From: JAIYDJ01 sp031400505
Lineage (GTDB): Bacteria > Pseudomonadota > Alphaproteobacteria > Rhodobacterales > Rhodobacteraceae
Length of the DNA: 64,000 bases
Reading direction: 5' to 3'
Assembly (NCBI GenBank): GCA_031400505.1
Contig: JANNPZ010000091.1
Coordinates: forward strand, 1 to 64,000
Below, piece after piece: positions 8,917 through 18,032 of this stretch. Position numbers and translations under genes: made by a program. Each line of letters begins with the position of its first letter. The first letter of the stretch is position 1. Under the pieces are notes generated by a model, which worked only from the letters and a program-made list of their open reading frames with translations, was not told the DNA's origin and made no database searches.

Positions 8917-10722
8917 TCACACCACAACGCCTGCCCCTTCAGTCGAGTTTCCGACGCTGCGGCGGAAAGCGTCGAAGAGTTCGCGCCCCATCCCCCAGCC
9001 ATTTGCAGCAAGATCGGCAGTTACCGGAGTGCGGCTTGCAAAATCCGGAACCAGCGCTGTCAATGTGCCCGCCACTGCGTCCAGCCGGACAATATCGCCA
9101 TCCCGCAAGCGCGCGAGCGGCCCGCCTGCGGCCGCCTCCGGGGCGACATGGATCGCTGCGGGTACTTTGCCCGATGCCCCCGACATGCGTCCGTCCGTCA
9201 CCAGCGCGACGCGCAATCCGCGTTCTTGCAGCACCGAAAGGGTCGGGGTCAACGAATGCAGCTCCGGCATTCCATTCGCTTGTGGGCCCTGAAACCGGAC
9301 CACAAAGATAGTATCTGATGTGAATTCGCCGGCCTTGAACGCCGCTTTCACGCTGTCCTGATCGTGAAAGATCCGAACCGGCGCTTCGATGACGTGACGC
9401 TCTGCAGCGACTGCTGACACTTTGATTACCCCGCGTCCCAGATTTCCGGTCAGTTGTTTCAGGCCGCCGGATGCTTGAAAGGGGTTCGACGCAGGGCGCA
9501 GGATTTTCTCGTTCAGGCTGTCGTCCGCGCCGGGACCCCACGCGAGCCGACCGTCGTGCAGCTTGGGTTCCTTGCGATAAAGATCCAACCCGTCACCTGC
9601 CACGGTTTTGGCATCGGGGTGCAACAGCCCGACGTCCAGCAACTGCCCGATCATGAAGCCCAAGCCACCGGCGGCATGGAAGTGGTTCACATCGGCCAGC
9701 CCGTTCGGGTAGACTTTTGCCATGAGCGGGACGACTTCAGAGATATCGGCGAAATCCTGAAGGTCGATCAGCACTCCAGCCGCTCGTGCCATTGCAGGCA
9801 GGTGCAGCACAAGGTTGGTTGAGCCGCCCGTCGCCATCAGCCCGACCAGTCCGTTCACGAATGCCCGTTCGTCCAGCACTTCACCTGCCGGGCGAAAATC
9901 ATTGCCGAGGGCGGTAATCGTGGCGGCGCGTTCGACCGCCGCCGTCGTCAAAGCCTCGCGCAGGGGCGTGTTGGGGTTGATGAAGGACGCACCGGGCAGG
10001 TGCAGGCCCATGAATTCCATCAGCATCTGGTTGGTATTGGCGGTGCCGTAGAACGTGCAGGTTCCCGGCCCATGATAGCTGGCCATTTCCGCTGCCATCA
10101 GGTCGGCACGGCCAAGTTTCCCTTCGGCGAAGGCATTCCGGACGCGTGATTTTTCGTCGTTTGGCAGGCCCGAAGGCATTGGTCCGGCCGGGATGAACAC
10201 TGCCGGGATGTGGCCGAATGTTGCTGCAGCGATGACCATCCCGGGCACAATCTTGTCGCAGACCCCCAGATAGAGCGCAGCGTCAAAGGTATTGTGCGAC
10301 AGCGCAATCCCAGCCGCGAGCGCAATCACGTCGCGCGAAAACAGCGACAGCTCCATGCCTTTCTGGCCTTGCGTTACGCCGTCGCACATGGCGGGCACGC
10401 CGCCCGCCACCTGCGCCGTTGCGCCGACGCGGCGCGCGGCGGCCTTGATCAGATGCGGATAGACCTCATAGGGTTGGTGCGCCGACAGCATGTCGTTGTA
10501 GGCTGTGACGATCCCGATATTTGGTTGGCGTACTTCTGCCAGCGCTGTCTTGTCAGCCCCCATCGCGGCATAGGCATGGGCCTGGTTGCCACAGGTCAGA
10601 TGTCCGCGCGCAGGCCCGGCTTGGGCAGCCGCAGCCAGCCGCGACAGGTAAGTGTCGCGCGATGATTGCGAGCGCGTGCGAATACGATCGGTGACACGAT
10701 CAATCGTGGAGTTCAGCGACAT
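8917..10722 (-). CDS. edd: Phosphogluconate dehydratase
   Basis: Iron-sulfur dehydratase of the IlvD/Edd family; converts 6-phosphogluconate to 2-keto-3-deoxy-6-phosphogluconate. 601 residues from the ATG at 10722, with GAGGTCGCA directly upstream; this matches the family length. Cluster-ligand cysteine contexts are present: CDGVTQGQKGMELSLFSRD, LGVCDKIVPGMVIAAATFGH and GPGTCTFYGTANTNQMLMEF. The C-terminal VTDGRMSGASGKVPAAIHV is the conserved substrate/metal region. A perfect LacI-type palindrome 41 nt upstream suggests sugar-acid-responsive repression. Confidence 0.96.
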   Translation of the reverse strand: MSLNSTIDRVTDRIRTRSQSSRDTYLSRLAAAAQAGPARGHLTCGNQAHAYAAMGADKTALAEVRQPNIGIVTAYNDMLSAHQPYEVYPHLIKAAARRVGATAQVAGGVPAMCDGVTQGQKGMELSLFSRDVIALAAGIALSHNTFDAALYLGVCDKIVPGMVIAAATFGHIPAVFIPAGPMPSGLPNDEKSRVRNAFAEGKLGRADLMAAEMASYHGPGTCTFYGTANTNQMLMEFMGLHLPGASFINPNTPLREALTTAAVERAATITALGNDFRPAGEVLDERAFVNGLVGLMATGGSTNLVLHLPAMARAAGVLIDLQDFADISEVVPLMAKVYPNGLADVNHFHAAGGLGFMIGQLLDVGLLHPDAKTVAGDGLDLYRKEPKLHDGRLAWGPGADDSLNEKILRPASNPFQASGGLKQLTGNLGRGVIKVSAVAAERHVIEAPVRIFHDQDSVKAAFKAGEFTSDTIFVVRFQGPQANGMPELHSLTPTLSVLQERGLRVALVTDGRMSGASGKVPAAIHVAPEAAAGGPLARLRDGDIVRLDAVAGTLTALVPDFASRTPVTADLAANGWGMGRELFDAFRRSVGNSTEGAGVVV

Positions 10723-10762
10723 TGCGACCTCATGGATGGCTGATCCCAGCTTATCGATTTCA

Positions 10763-10774
10763 GTTAGCGCTAAC
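10763..10774. promoter_or_regulatory. LacI-family operator-like palindrome upstream of edd
   Basis: GTTAGCGCTAAC is a perfect 12-bp palindrome with the central CG typical of LacI-family operators (GntR-type gluconate repressors use closely similar sites). It lies 40 nt upstream of the edd start, where it would cover the promoter. No LacI-family gene is in the window, so the regulator must be encoded elsewhere. Confidence 0.6.
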
Positions 10775-11057
10775 AAGACTTGTTGCTGGGGCAGGCAGGT
10801 TTCATCGAACACTGGGGATAGGCCGCAGGCCAATAACGCCAACACCCATGACGTGATCCGCGCGCGCCTTGCGCGGCATCAATCGGTCTTTTCCCTGCAA
10901 ACCCGCATCTCTTTTCGCGTTTCTTTGCCGATTGTTGCGCAATTGACAACAACTTCGCAAGTCTTCCGCCACTTCTGCAAAGATTTTGCTAAATTTTGCC
11001 TTAATCGCCTCGCATCGTCGCGTCATGCCCTCAGCGGGTTTTCCCAAAGGTGATGAC
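10775..11057. other. Divergent promoter region edd / lipoprotein gene
   Basis: About 280 nt with no supported gene. Locally less GC-rich, with stretches such as TTGACAAC and TTTGCTAAATTTTGCC on the plus strand that could serve as the promoter of the downstream lipoprotein gene. Confidence 0.4.
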
Positions 11058-11765
11058 ATGATGATGTTGCGCAAGTGCATTTGTTTGGTGGCCGCCCTCG
11101 CGATGTCGGCCTGTGCCGCGACAGAGCCCGCCAGCCGGAACACCAATTTCAGTCAGATCGACGTGCCGGCGAGCACAACCCAACCGGGGGTCGTTCTGGC
11201 GGCGCGTCCACAGGTGCAGGTGCTCGCTTCGAAATACACGATTGCCGAGATGCGTGTAAGTGTGCCGCGCGACCTGAAAGTGTCAGAGGCAAACAGCTTT
11301 CTTCCGATCGCTGACATCGTCTGGCGTGGCGAGCCGCGTGGTGATCGTCATGCACAGGTCGCGCAAATCCTGAACGAAGGCCTTCTTGGCGCAACGCAGG
11401 GCATGGTCAGCGGACCCGCCGTGATCATCGAAGTCGAAGTGACACGGTTTCACTGCCTGACTGAAAAGAGCAGGTTCACCGTCGGCGGCAATCACAACAT
11501 GCGCTTCAATCTGACTGTCCGTGATGCGGCCTCCGGTGCGGTGATCGATGGCCCGCGTCCGGTCGTGGCAGATATCAAAGCTGCCGGAGGAGAAGCCGCG
11601 ATTGCCGAGGATCTGGCGGGACGCACGCAGCGGGTGGTTGTGGTGGAACGCTTGACCGAGGTGATCCGACGCGAACTGTCGGCCCCCGCCACCGGGGCCG
11701 CCGCGGATGCAGCCCTGGTCACCTGGTCGCAAACCGGTGAATTGACCACGGTCGCCGGGTTGTAG
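11058..11765 (+). CDS. Putative lipoprotein of unknown function (DUF6778-like)
   Basis: A 235-residue exported protein. The N-terminus MMMLRKCICLVAALAMSAC is a lipoprotein signal peptide with a lipobox ending at C19. I took the ATG at 11058, with AAAGG 7 nt upstream. The body contains IADIVWRGEPRGDRHAQVAQ and VMIxVEV-like strands (AVIIEVEVTRFHCLTEKSRF, VGGNHNMRFNLTVRDAASG) of a predicted beta-rich domain. It resembles a Rhodobacterales lipoprotein family I recall as DUF6778. No function is known, and it stands alone between divergent edd and the methyltransferase gene. Confidence 0.8.
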   Translation: MMMLRKCICLVAALAMSACAATEPASRNTNFSQIDVPASTTQPGVVLAARPQVQVLASKYTIAEMRVSVPRDLKVSEANSFLPIADIVWRGEPRGDRHAQVAQILNEGLLGATQGMVSGPAVIIEVEVTRFHCLTEKSRFTVGGNHNMRFNLTVRDAASGAVIDGPRPVVADIKAAGGEAAIAEDLAGRTQRVVVVERLTEVIRRELSAPATGAAADAALVTWSQTGELTTVAGL

Positions 11766-11849
11766 GGACCTCTGCCGACGTTTGCACCGGCAGCATGCAG
11801 ACAAGGCTGGCGCGCGGCTCTTTCGCAACCACGCCAAAGCCGCTAAAGG

Positions 11850-13133
11850 TTGGGGATGAACACATCGCCAATTCCTGCGTCCGACGACGCCACTCACACC
11901 CCTGATGCGGGCCCGCAAAACGCTGTGGCGGACCGGCCCGATTTCGGCCATCCTTACGTGCGTCTGCGTCCAAAAGCCGACGCGCGCGCGATCCGGCATG
12001 GGTTCCCTTGGGTCTATGCCGACGAGTTGGTCACCGACCGGCGCACGCAGAACCTGTCTCCGGGCGCATTGGCGGTGCTGGAGGATAGCGAACGTCGTCC
12101 GCTTGGCCTTGTGACCGTCAATACCAAATCCAAGATCATCTGCCGGATGCTGGACCGAGACCCTGCGGCGGTCATTGATCAGGATTGGTTCGCGGCACGC
12201 CTGCGCCGGGCGCTTGCGCTGCGGGCGCGGCTTTTTGATCAGCCGTTCTACCGCCTGGTTCATGCCGAAGCCGATGGCCTTCCCGGTGTCGTGATCGATC
12301 GGTTCGGTGATGTCGCCGTGATCCAGCCGAACGCCGCATGGGCTGAAGGCCATCTGGCGGCGTTGACGACCGCGTTGCAGCAGGTCACCGGCGTCGCAAC
12401 CGTCGTGAAGAACGGAATGGGCCGGTCGCGTGGGTTGGAGGGGCTGGCAGAAGACAGCATGGTGCTTTGCGGTGCCGTGGAAGGCCCCTTGGCTGTGCCG
12501 ATGAATGGCGCGGTCTATCTGGCGGATGTGACGCAGGGCCAGAAGACGGGACTGTTTTTTGATCAGCGACCGAACCACGCTTTCGCGGCAAACCTTGCCA
12601 AGGGCGCGCGGGTGCTGGACATGTTCGCCCATGTCGGCGGCTTTGGGCTTGCGGCACTGGCACATGGGGCGGCGCATGTCCTTGCCGTCGATGCTTCGTC
12701 CCCGGCGCTGGCGCTTGCCGCACAAGGGGCCGCCGCATTTGGGATGGCAGACCGGCTGACCACGCGGCAAGGGGATGCGTTCGAGGTGCTGGAGGCGTTG
12801 GGTGCCGAAGCCGGAATATTCGATCTGGTGATCTGTGACCCGCCCGCCTTTGCCCCGGCCAAACCGGCGCTGGAAGCGGGGTTGCGGGCCTATGAACGCA
12901 TTGCGCGCCTTGCTGCCCCGCTCGTTGCACCTGGTGGGTATCTGGTGCTGTGTTCGTGCAGCCATGCGGCCGACCTTGCCAGCTTTCGCAACGCATGTGC
13001 GCGCGGCATCGGTCGTGGCGGGCGGCGCGGGCAACTGATCCACACCGGGTTTGCCGGACCCGATCATCCAATTCTGCCGCAACTGGCCGAAAGCGGCTAT
13101 CTGAAGGCTTTGTTCTTTCGGCTGGATGAATGA
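11850..13133 (+). CDS. RlmI-like class I SAM-dependent rRNA methyltransferase
   Basis: 427 residues. A PUA-like N-terminal domain (VRLRPKADARAIRHGFPWVY, about residues 33-52) and an RlmI/EEHFH insertion (YRLVHAEADGLPGVVIDRFG) are followed by a Rossmann methyltransferase: GVLDMF-type motif I as ARVLDMFAHVGGFGLAALA near residue 253, and the catalytic DPPAFAP near 331. Homologues methylate C5 of 23S rRNA cytosines, so a cytosine-5 rRNA target is likely but not proven. A second ATG at 11856 is an equally good start. The gene overlaps the PIN-domain gene by 4 nt (ATGA), implying translational coupling. Confidence 0.9.
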   Translation: MGMNTSPIPASDDATHTPDAGPQNAVADRPDFGHPYVRLRPKADARAIRHGFPWVYADELVTDRRTQNLSPGALAVLEDSERRPLGLVTVNTKSKIICRMLDRDPAAVIDQDWFAARLRRALALRARLFDQPFYRLVHAEADGLPGVVIDRFGDVAVIQPNAAWAEGHLAALTTALQQVTGVATVVKNGMGRSRGLEGLAEDSMVLCGAVEGPLAVPMNGAVYLADVTQGQKTGLFFDQRPNHAFAANLAKGARVLDMFAHVGGFGLAALAHGAAHVLAVDASSPALALAAQGAAAFGMADRLTTRQGDAFEVLEALGAEAGIFDLVICDPPAFAPAKPALEAGLRAYERIARLAAPLVAPGGYLVLCSCSHAADLASFRNACARGIGRGGRRGQLIHTGFAGPDHPILPQLAESGYLKALFFRLDE

Positions 13134-13684
13134 AGGCGGTCCTTGATGCCTGCGTGATCTATCCGCCAGTGTTGCGCGAGCTGCTGGTTGGCGCGGCGGC
13201 ACGCGGGTTGTACCAGCCGCTGTGGTCGGATCGCATCTTGCGCGAATGGACCCGCGCGACTGCCAAACTGGGAGCCGCCGCAACAGCCGAGGCGGAAACG
13301 AAAGCGGCCTTGCTGCGGGCCGCCTTTCCGCTCGCGACCGTGCGCGAGCAACCCGGTATCGAAGCGCGGCTTTCGTTGCCGGACCCGGACGATGTCCATG
13401 TGCTGGCAATTGCCATCGCCGGGAATGCCGACTGCATCGTGACCTTCAACGCCGTCGATTTCCCGCGTCACGTGCTGGCCGAAGAGGGGCTGGAACGTCG
13501 CGATCCCGACGGCTTTCTGTGGGCTCTGTGGTCGCAACATCCAGGCGAGATGGGGCAGGTGATTGCCGAAGTCCATGCCCGCGCCGAGGCGATGGCGGCG
13601 ACTTCGGTGTCACTGAAGGCGCTGTTGAAACGCGCAAAACTCGGCAGGCTGGCAAAAGCCGTGGCAGCGACGGATGCTGCCTGA
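13130..13684 (+). CDS. PIN-domain protein
   Basis: A 184-residue PIN-fold putative ribonuclease. The first acidic ligand is in MKAVLDACVIYPP (D6), with further acidic residues in RILREWTRA, DPDDVHVLAIAI and CIVTFNAVDFP, the typical four-strand PIN arrangement. It is coupled by ATGA overlap to the rRNA methyltransferase gene instead of to an antitoxin gene. There is no VapB-like partner upstream, so it may not be a classical toxin. Its C-terminal 45 residues are Ala/Lys-rich. Confidence 0.82.
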   Translation: MKAVLDACVIYPPVLRELLVGAAARGLYQPLWSDRILREWTRATAKLGAAATAEAETKAALLRAAFPLATVREQPGIEARLSLPDPDDVHVLAIAIAGNADCIVTFNAVDFPRHVLAEEGLERRDPDGFLWALWSQHPGEMGQVIAEVHARAEAMAATSVSLKALLKRAKLGRLAKAVAATDAA

Positions 13685-13702
13685 GGGTTCGGCAGCACGC
13701 TG

Positions 13703-13921
13703 TCAGCCCAGCATGATCCCTGCGACAACGGCAGCCAGTCCCAGCGCAGACACACCCAAGGCTGCCATGTTCAACGTCACCACCCGCTGCAACGCTGCGT
13801 GCATCGCCGGTTGATCCAGTCCCGCCCGGCGCGCTTTGGTCGCGAGCCAGATGCACCAGCCGAGGCCCGCAACCCCCGCCAATGTCAGCGCCGCACCGAT
13901 CCAGATCAGAAGTTCCATCAT
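13703..13921 (-). CDS. Small membrane protein
   Basis: A 71- to 72-residue protein starting MMELLIWIGAALTLAGVAGL at 13921 (or the next ATG). Two predicted transmembrane helices (about residues 3-24 and 50-70) flank a short loop, LATKARRAGLDQPAMHAALQ. No recognisable family. The longer frame to 14080 would overlap the divergent GapR-like gene and lacks a ribosome-binding site. Confidence 0.65.
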   Translation of the reverse strand: MMELLIWIGAALTLAGVAGLGWCIWLATKARRAGLDQPAMHAALQRVVTLNMAALGVSALGLAAVVAGIMLG

Positions 13922-14067
13922 CGCATCCCTGCTGCCGTCGCCTGTCGCGCACGGCGTAGCCGCATCGCGTTGCGCGTTCAACCCCGGCACTGCACGGTCT
14001 TGAACCTTCCCCCCGGCGCGGGGTAGGAAGCCCGGCAACTGTGACCCCCAACCTGACCGAGGCCCCG

Positions 14068-14322
14068 ATGTCTGACCCAACCGACGCCTATTCCGTCACC
14101 GCAGACGAACTGCGCCAGTTCATCGAGCGTTTCGAACAGCTCGAATCGGAAAAGAAGGATGTCACCGAACAGCAAAAAGAGCTGATGGCCGAAGCCAAGG
14201 GACGCGGCTACGACACGCGCGTCATGCGCAAGGTCGTGGCGCTGCGCAAACGCAAGCCCGACGAGATTGCCGAAGAAGAGGCGATCATGGAAATGTACAA
14301 GACCGCACTGGGAATGGGCTGA
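14068..14322 (+). CDS. GapR-family DNA-binding protein (DUF2312)
   Basis: An 84-residue nucleoid-associated protein. In Caulobacter the family member GapR clamps overtwisted DNA ahead of replication and transcription. The sequence is nearly all family core: TADELRQFIERFEQLESEKK forms the long dimerising helix, and AKGRGYDTRVMRKVVALRKRKPDEI the basic DNA-contacting part. I use the ATG at 14068, preceded by GAGG, rather than the in-frame GTG at 14041. Monocistronic. Confidence 0.92.
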   Translation: MSDPTDAYSVTADELRQFIERFEQLESEKKDVTEQQKELMAEAKGRGYDTRVMRKVVALRKRKPDEIAEEEAIMEMYKTALGMG

Positions 14323-14439
14323 CACGCGGTCGGACCGACCTGCCGCAAAGGTTCAAACGCCGCGGCGCGCAGTAGTGCAGGCTCTGGCCAGTGTTCCTTC
14401 AGATGTCCCTTGCCCGGACCGGATCGGGCTGGGCCGACG

Positions 14440-15327
14440 CTATGGCGCGATGAAGGTCACGCCTGGCATGGCCATGATCCGGGCAACGTCCTGATCGTAC
14501 TCGGCGGTCAGATCGGCAACTGTTTGCTCTGACCAGCCGGGCAACTCGACCTCCATTTCTATCCGGTCCGTCAAGGCGAACTTGTCCAGAAACGCTGACA
14601 CCACCTTGCGGCGCAGTTCAGGGGTCGGTGTAGGATGACCCGCGAGGTAGCTGTTCAACCGTTCAAGGCCTTCGGGCGACATGATCTGCCCCAGCAGATC
14701 GTCGCGGTCTTCCAGCAAGATGTCAGGCCCATGGCCGGAAACTGCCTGCAACACTTCGGGCCAGATCAACGGCGTGTCTTCGTCGCACCAGATCGTCAGT
14801 GGCACGTCCGGGTTAAGCGCCAGCACCTGCGCGATCACATCCGACCAGCGCAGATCAAAGATGTCCAGGTTGCCGATGAACTTTTCATAGGTCTTGATGC
14901 GCTTCTTGTCGGCCGTCAGTTTGGCAAACAGCGCCGGCAGAAAGGTCGCCGGATTGCGGATCGCAAGGTGGAACTCTGCCTCGATTTCAGGAAAGACCTG
15001 CGAGAACGCACGCACCCGTTCCGCAGCGGCCTTGTAAAGCCCGCCTTCAAGCACCCAAGGCGCCAAAGACAGAAAGCTGTCCCACGACAGGATCAACCGT
15101 TCCGCCGTGTCTTCGTCCATGATCTGGTCCAGCACCAGCGCCTGCGTATCGCGGGTGGCCGCCTGTCCCTTCAACGAAATCACCGTTTCGCGCAGCAAAG
15201 AGCGATACCTGTTCGGCCCGGGGACCACGATGCCTTGCTCGGCAAGCTTGCCGCGATTCTTCAACAGGCAGCGCAAAAGGCGTTCTTCATCGGTGCAAAT
15301 CGCGCCCAGGTGGTAGACAATGCGCAT
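14440..15327 (-). CDS. Conserved hypothetical protein, sulfotransferase-like
   Basis: 295 residues, cytoplasmic, no membrane segment. The N-terminus MRIVYHLGAICTDEERLLRC, followed by LLKNRGKLAEQGIVVPGP, has the layout of a sulfotransferase-fold opening (strand, turn, helix, then NR..L...G..VP). The glycine/lysine-rich PAPS loop is replaced by GAICTDEE, so it may not bind PAPS. Later segments such as NLDIFDLRWSDVIAQVL and LTIWCDEDTPLIWPEVL are conserved in Rhodobacterales proteins as I recall them. No function is known and there is no operon partner. Confidence 0.7.
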   Translation of the reverse strand: MRIVYHLGAICTDEERLLRCLLKNRGKLAEQGIVVPGPNRYRSLLRETVISLKGQAATRDTQALVLDQIMDEDTAERLILSWDSFLSLAPWVLEGGLYKAAAERVRAFSQVFPEIEAEFHLAIRNPATFLPALFAKLTADKKRIKTYEKFIGNLDIFDLRWSDVIAQVLALNPDVPLTIWCDEDTPLIWPEVLQAVSGHGPDILLEDRDDLLGQIMSPEGLERLNSYLAGHPTPTPELRRKVVSAFLDKFALTDRIEMEVELPGWSEQTVADLTAEYDQDVARIMAMPGVTFIAP

Positions 15328-15417
15328 GAACGGGGGGGCTGCCTTGGGTTGTGACCTTTTGGCAGACTATACGGGCTTTTGTGGACAGGGAAGCTGCTTT
15401 CCTGCTAGCACAGTTGG

Positions 15418-17109
15418 ATGATCTCCAAGGAAAACAGTCAGATTATCATGTGGCCCGCCACAAACAGGGTTTCGCGCTTTCTCGGGCGTGCAAGGCGTCT
15501 GGATGGATGGTTGCTGCTTGCGCTGGGGATTGCTGCCCTGGTCGTAGCTCCGATTTTGGCGGTGGTCTGGATCGCTTTGCATCCGACGCAAAACATCTGG
15601 CCCCATCTTTTGGCAACCGTCTTGCCGCGATATCTTGGCAACACGATGTTGCTGATGTGCGGCGTCGGCGTTCTGACGGCAGCGGTTGGCACCGGGGCGG
15701 CCTGGTTGGTGGCGATGTACCGCTTTCCCGGCAGCCGATGGCTGGACTATGCGCTGTTGTTTCCGCTTGCGATCCCGGCCTATATCGGCGCTTACGCGCT
15801 GGTTGATTTCCTTGACTATTCCGGACCATTGCAAGTGGGCTTGCGGGCTGCCTTCGGGTGGGAAACCGGGCGCGACTACTTGTTTCCGCAGGTCCGTTCG
15901 GCGGGTTTTGCAATCATCGTGCTGTCGGCGGCGCTTTATCCTTATGTGTACCTGTTGGCCCGTGCCGCATTTCATGAACAATCGGGCTGTTCCTATGAAG
16001 TCGCCCGCGCCTTGGGAACGGGTCATGTGGCATTGTTTGCTCGCGTCGGTCTGCCCCTTGCCCGCCCGGCGATTGCGGCAGGGGTGGCGCTGGCAATGAT
16101 GGAAACCGTGGCGGACTACGGCACCGTGCAGCATTTCGGCATTCAGACGCTGACCACGGGCGTCTTTTCCACCTGGCTCGATGGCAACAACGCGGGCGGG
16201 GCGGCGCAAATCGCCGGAGTGATCCTGATGCTGATCCTGATCCTTGTCGCAACAGAACGCATCAGCCGCAACAATGCCCGGTTTCATCGCCAGTCGCGGT
16301 CGTCACGCCCGATTTCGCCAACCACCCTGCACGGTGTGCGGGCCTGGATTGCAACCGCGCTTTGCACCATGCCATTTTGCGTGGGCTTTGCCTTTCCCGT
16401 CGCGGTGATGACAGGCCACACGCTGCGCCATCCAGAAGTCTGGGCCGCGCCGGGATTGGCCGAGGCTGCGTTCAACACGCTGCTGATCGGTGGCTTGGCG
16501 GCCGGAGTGACGGTCGGTGCCGCAATGCTGTTGGTCTATGGCGTCCGGTTGGCGGGGCGCGGGCTGACGCGACTGGTGCTGCCGGTCACATCACTGGGCT
16601 ATGCGGCACCCGGGGCGGTTCTGGCCGTGGGAATTCTGATACCGCTCGCTGCGTTGGATCACCAGTTGGCGGATGGAATGCTGGCGTTGACCGGGCATGA
16701 TCCGGGGCTTTTACTAACCGGAACCGTGGCGGCTTTGGTCCTGGCCTATGCCGTGCGGTTTTTCGGCATCGCCCAAGGTGCAATGGACGCCGCATTTGGC
16801 CGCATCTCGCCGTCACTGCCGATGGCCGCCCGCAGCCTGGGGCGCACATCGCGCGGCGTTCTGCGCGCCGTCTACATGCCGCTGATGCGAGGGTCTGTCG
16901 CCACTGCGTTGCTGGTCGTGTTTGTCGATTGCGTCAAGGAACTGCCTGCCACGCTGCTGCTGCGCCCGTTCAATTTCAGCACGCTCTCAACCCGGCTTTT
17001 TGAACTGGTCAGCCTAGAACGCCTGGGCGAAGCTGCCCCAGCCGCTCTGCTTGTCAGCGCGGTGGGCCTTTCGGCCGTCGTTGTGCTGGCACGCAGCAAT
17101 CGGCCATGA
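15418..17109 (+). CDS. Fe3+-type ABC transporter permease (fused, two BPD domains)
   Basis: 563 residues with about 12 transmembrane segments in two binding-protein-dependent transport domains. EAA-type loops are EVARALGTGHVALFARVGLPLARPA (about residues 198-222) and MAARSLGRTSRGVLRAVYMPLMRGS (about 468-492). The duplicated layout and the KELPATLLLRPFNFSTLSTR segment are characteristic of FbpB/AfuB/ThiP-like permeases for ferric iron. Neither a binding protein nor an ATPase gene is adjacent, so it is an orphan here. An in-frame ATG at 15448 is an alternative start. Confidence 0.9.
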   Translation: MISKENSQIIMWPATNRVSRFLGRARRLDGWLLLALGIAALVVAPILAVVWIALHPTQNIWPHLLATVLPRYLGNTMLLMCGVGVLTAAVGTGAAWLVAMYRFPGSRWLDYALLFPLAIPAYIGAYALVDFLDYSGPLQVGLRAAFGWETGRDYLFPQVRSAGFAIIVLSAALYPYVYLLARAAFHEQSGCSYEVARALGTGHVALFARVGLPLARPAIAAGVALAMMETVADYGTVQHFGIQTLTTGVFSTWLDGNNAGGAAQIAGVILMLILILVATERISRNNARFHRQSRSSRPISPTTLHGVRAWIATALCTMPFCVGFAFPVAVMTGHTLRHPEVWAAPGLAEAAFNTLLIGGLAAGVTVGAAMLLVYGVRLAGRGLTRLVLPVTSLGYAAPGAVLAVGILIPLAALDHQLADGMLALTGHDPGLLLTGTVAALVLAYAVRFFGIAQGAMDAAFGRISPSLPMAARSLGRTSRGVLRAVYMPLMRGSVATALLVVFVDCVKELPATLLLRPFNFSTLSTRLFELVSLERLGEAAPAALLVSAVGLSAVVVLARSNRP

Positions 17110-17151
17110 CCCCTTGCACCAGTCTGCATCCTTGGCTATTGCAGCGCCGTT

Positions 17152-17227
17152 GCCCCTATAGCTCAGTTGGTAGAGCGTCTGATTTGTAATCAGAGGGTCG
17201 GGAGTTCGAGTCTCTCTGGGGGCACCA
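17152..17227 (+). tRNA. tRNA-Thr (UGU anticodon)
   Basis: A 76-nt cloverleaf: acceptor GCCCCTA pairs with TGGGGGC, D-arm GCTCAGTTGGTAGAGC, anticodon stem TCTGA/TCAGA with loop TTTGTAA (anticodon TGT), and T-arm GGGAGTTCGAGTCTCTC (one G-T pair). Discriminator A and the CCA end are encoded. It lies just upstream of the unusual tyrosinase/VioB-like cluster. Confidence 0.97.
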
Positions 17228-17344
17228 GAATATCTTAGCAATAACAAGCACCTATTCTTGGGGCGCCTCATGAGCGGCGCGTGCATGTAAAACTCGCAGG
17301 GCATTTGTAAGTTTTTCGAATGGTTTCGCGCTACAACGCTTTAC

Positions 17345-17971
17345 CTAGCGGTTCTGCCGCACAAGGGCGGCCACAAGAGCCACCAAAAGAAGCGCCCCCA
17401 CCAGATACGAGATTGGGACGGTGTCGCGGGCTTGCGCACCAAAATAGGCGAACAGAAGGGCTATCGGCACATTTGCCGCCGCGCAGATCGCGATCAGCCG
17501 TCGGAAAGTCATTCCTCGGGCCGAGAGGACAAGGACGGACATTTCCGCCAGTACGGGGACCGGTCTGCACAGGATGAGAGCCATCGCGTCCGACATTTCA
17601 GACAGCTTGCCAAACGCACTGCCCGAACCACCCTGTTCAACGTCATGCGACAAACCGCCGAGCAGGCCGCGTCCGGCGGCCCAGCCAACCGCACTTCCGG
17701 TTGTCATACCGACCCAGACCGCCGCAGCGCCCGGCCACGTCCCCAAAGCTGCGCCCGCCGTCAGCGAGACAAGGCTGGAGGGGATCGGCAGCAAGATGTC
17801 AGCGGCAAGCAGTACCACCACGGCGACAAATATCGCAATGCCGTCACGCCCGAGAAGGAAAGCGGCCACCCAAGCATCAAGTTGCTGACCAAATACCGCG
17901 AAGGGCAGAAGGACAACGGCCAAAGCAATCACAACGAGGAGGGTTGGTCGAAGGAGCTTCGATCTATCCAA
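17345..17971 (-). CDS. VTT/DedA-family membrane protein
   Basis: 208 residues, about five or six transmembrane helices. The ADILLPIPSSLVSLTAGAAL segment with its proline/glycine re-entrant loop, followed by GAAAVWVGMTTGSAVGWAAGRGLL, is the VTT (SNARE-associated/DedA) signature. CRPVPVLAEMSVLVLSARGM is the second re-entrant part. Family members act as lipid scramblases or undecaprenyl-phosphate transporters. It is divergent from, and 61 nt away from, the start of the VioB-like operon, so it may share that promoter region; whether it belongs functionally is unknown. Confidence 0.85.
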   Translation of the reverse strand: MDRSKLLRPTLLVVIALAVVLLPFAVFGQQLDAWVAAFLLGRDGIAIFVAVVVLLAADILLPIPSSLVSLTAGAALGTWPGAAAVWVGMTTGSAVGWAAGRGLLGGLSHDVEQGGSGSAFGKLSEMSDAMALILCRPVPVLAEMSVLVLSARGMTFRRLIAICAAANVPIALLFAYFGAQARDTVPISYLVGALLLVALVAALVRQNR

Positions 17972-18032
17972 GAATCATCTTCCTGACAACCACGGTTGGG
18001 CGTAGCATGACTAATATTCGATGGAGGATATG

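Noticed and set aside
11283..13409. 708-codon open frame on the minus strand
   Set aside because: It is antisense to the clear lipoprotein, RlmI-like and PIN genes; its translation is Arg/Pro/Gln-rich low-complexity sequence typical of GC-rich shadow frames.
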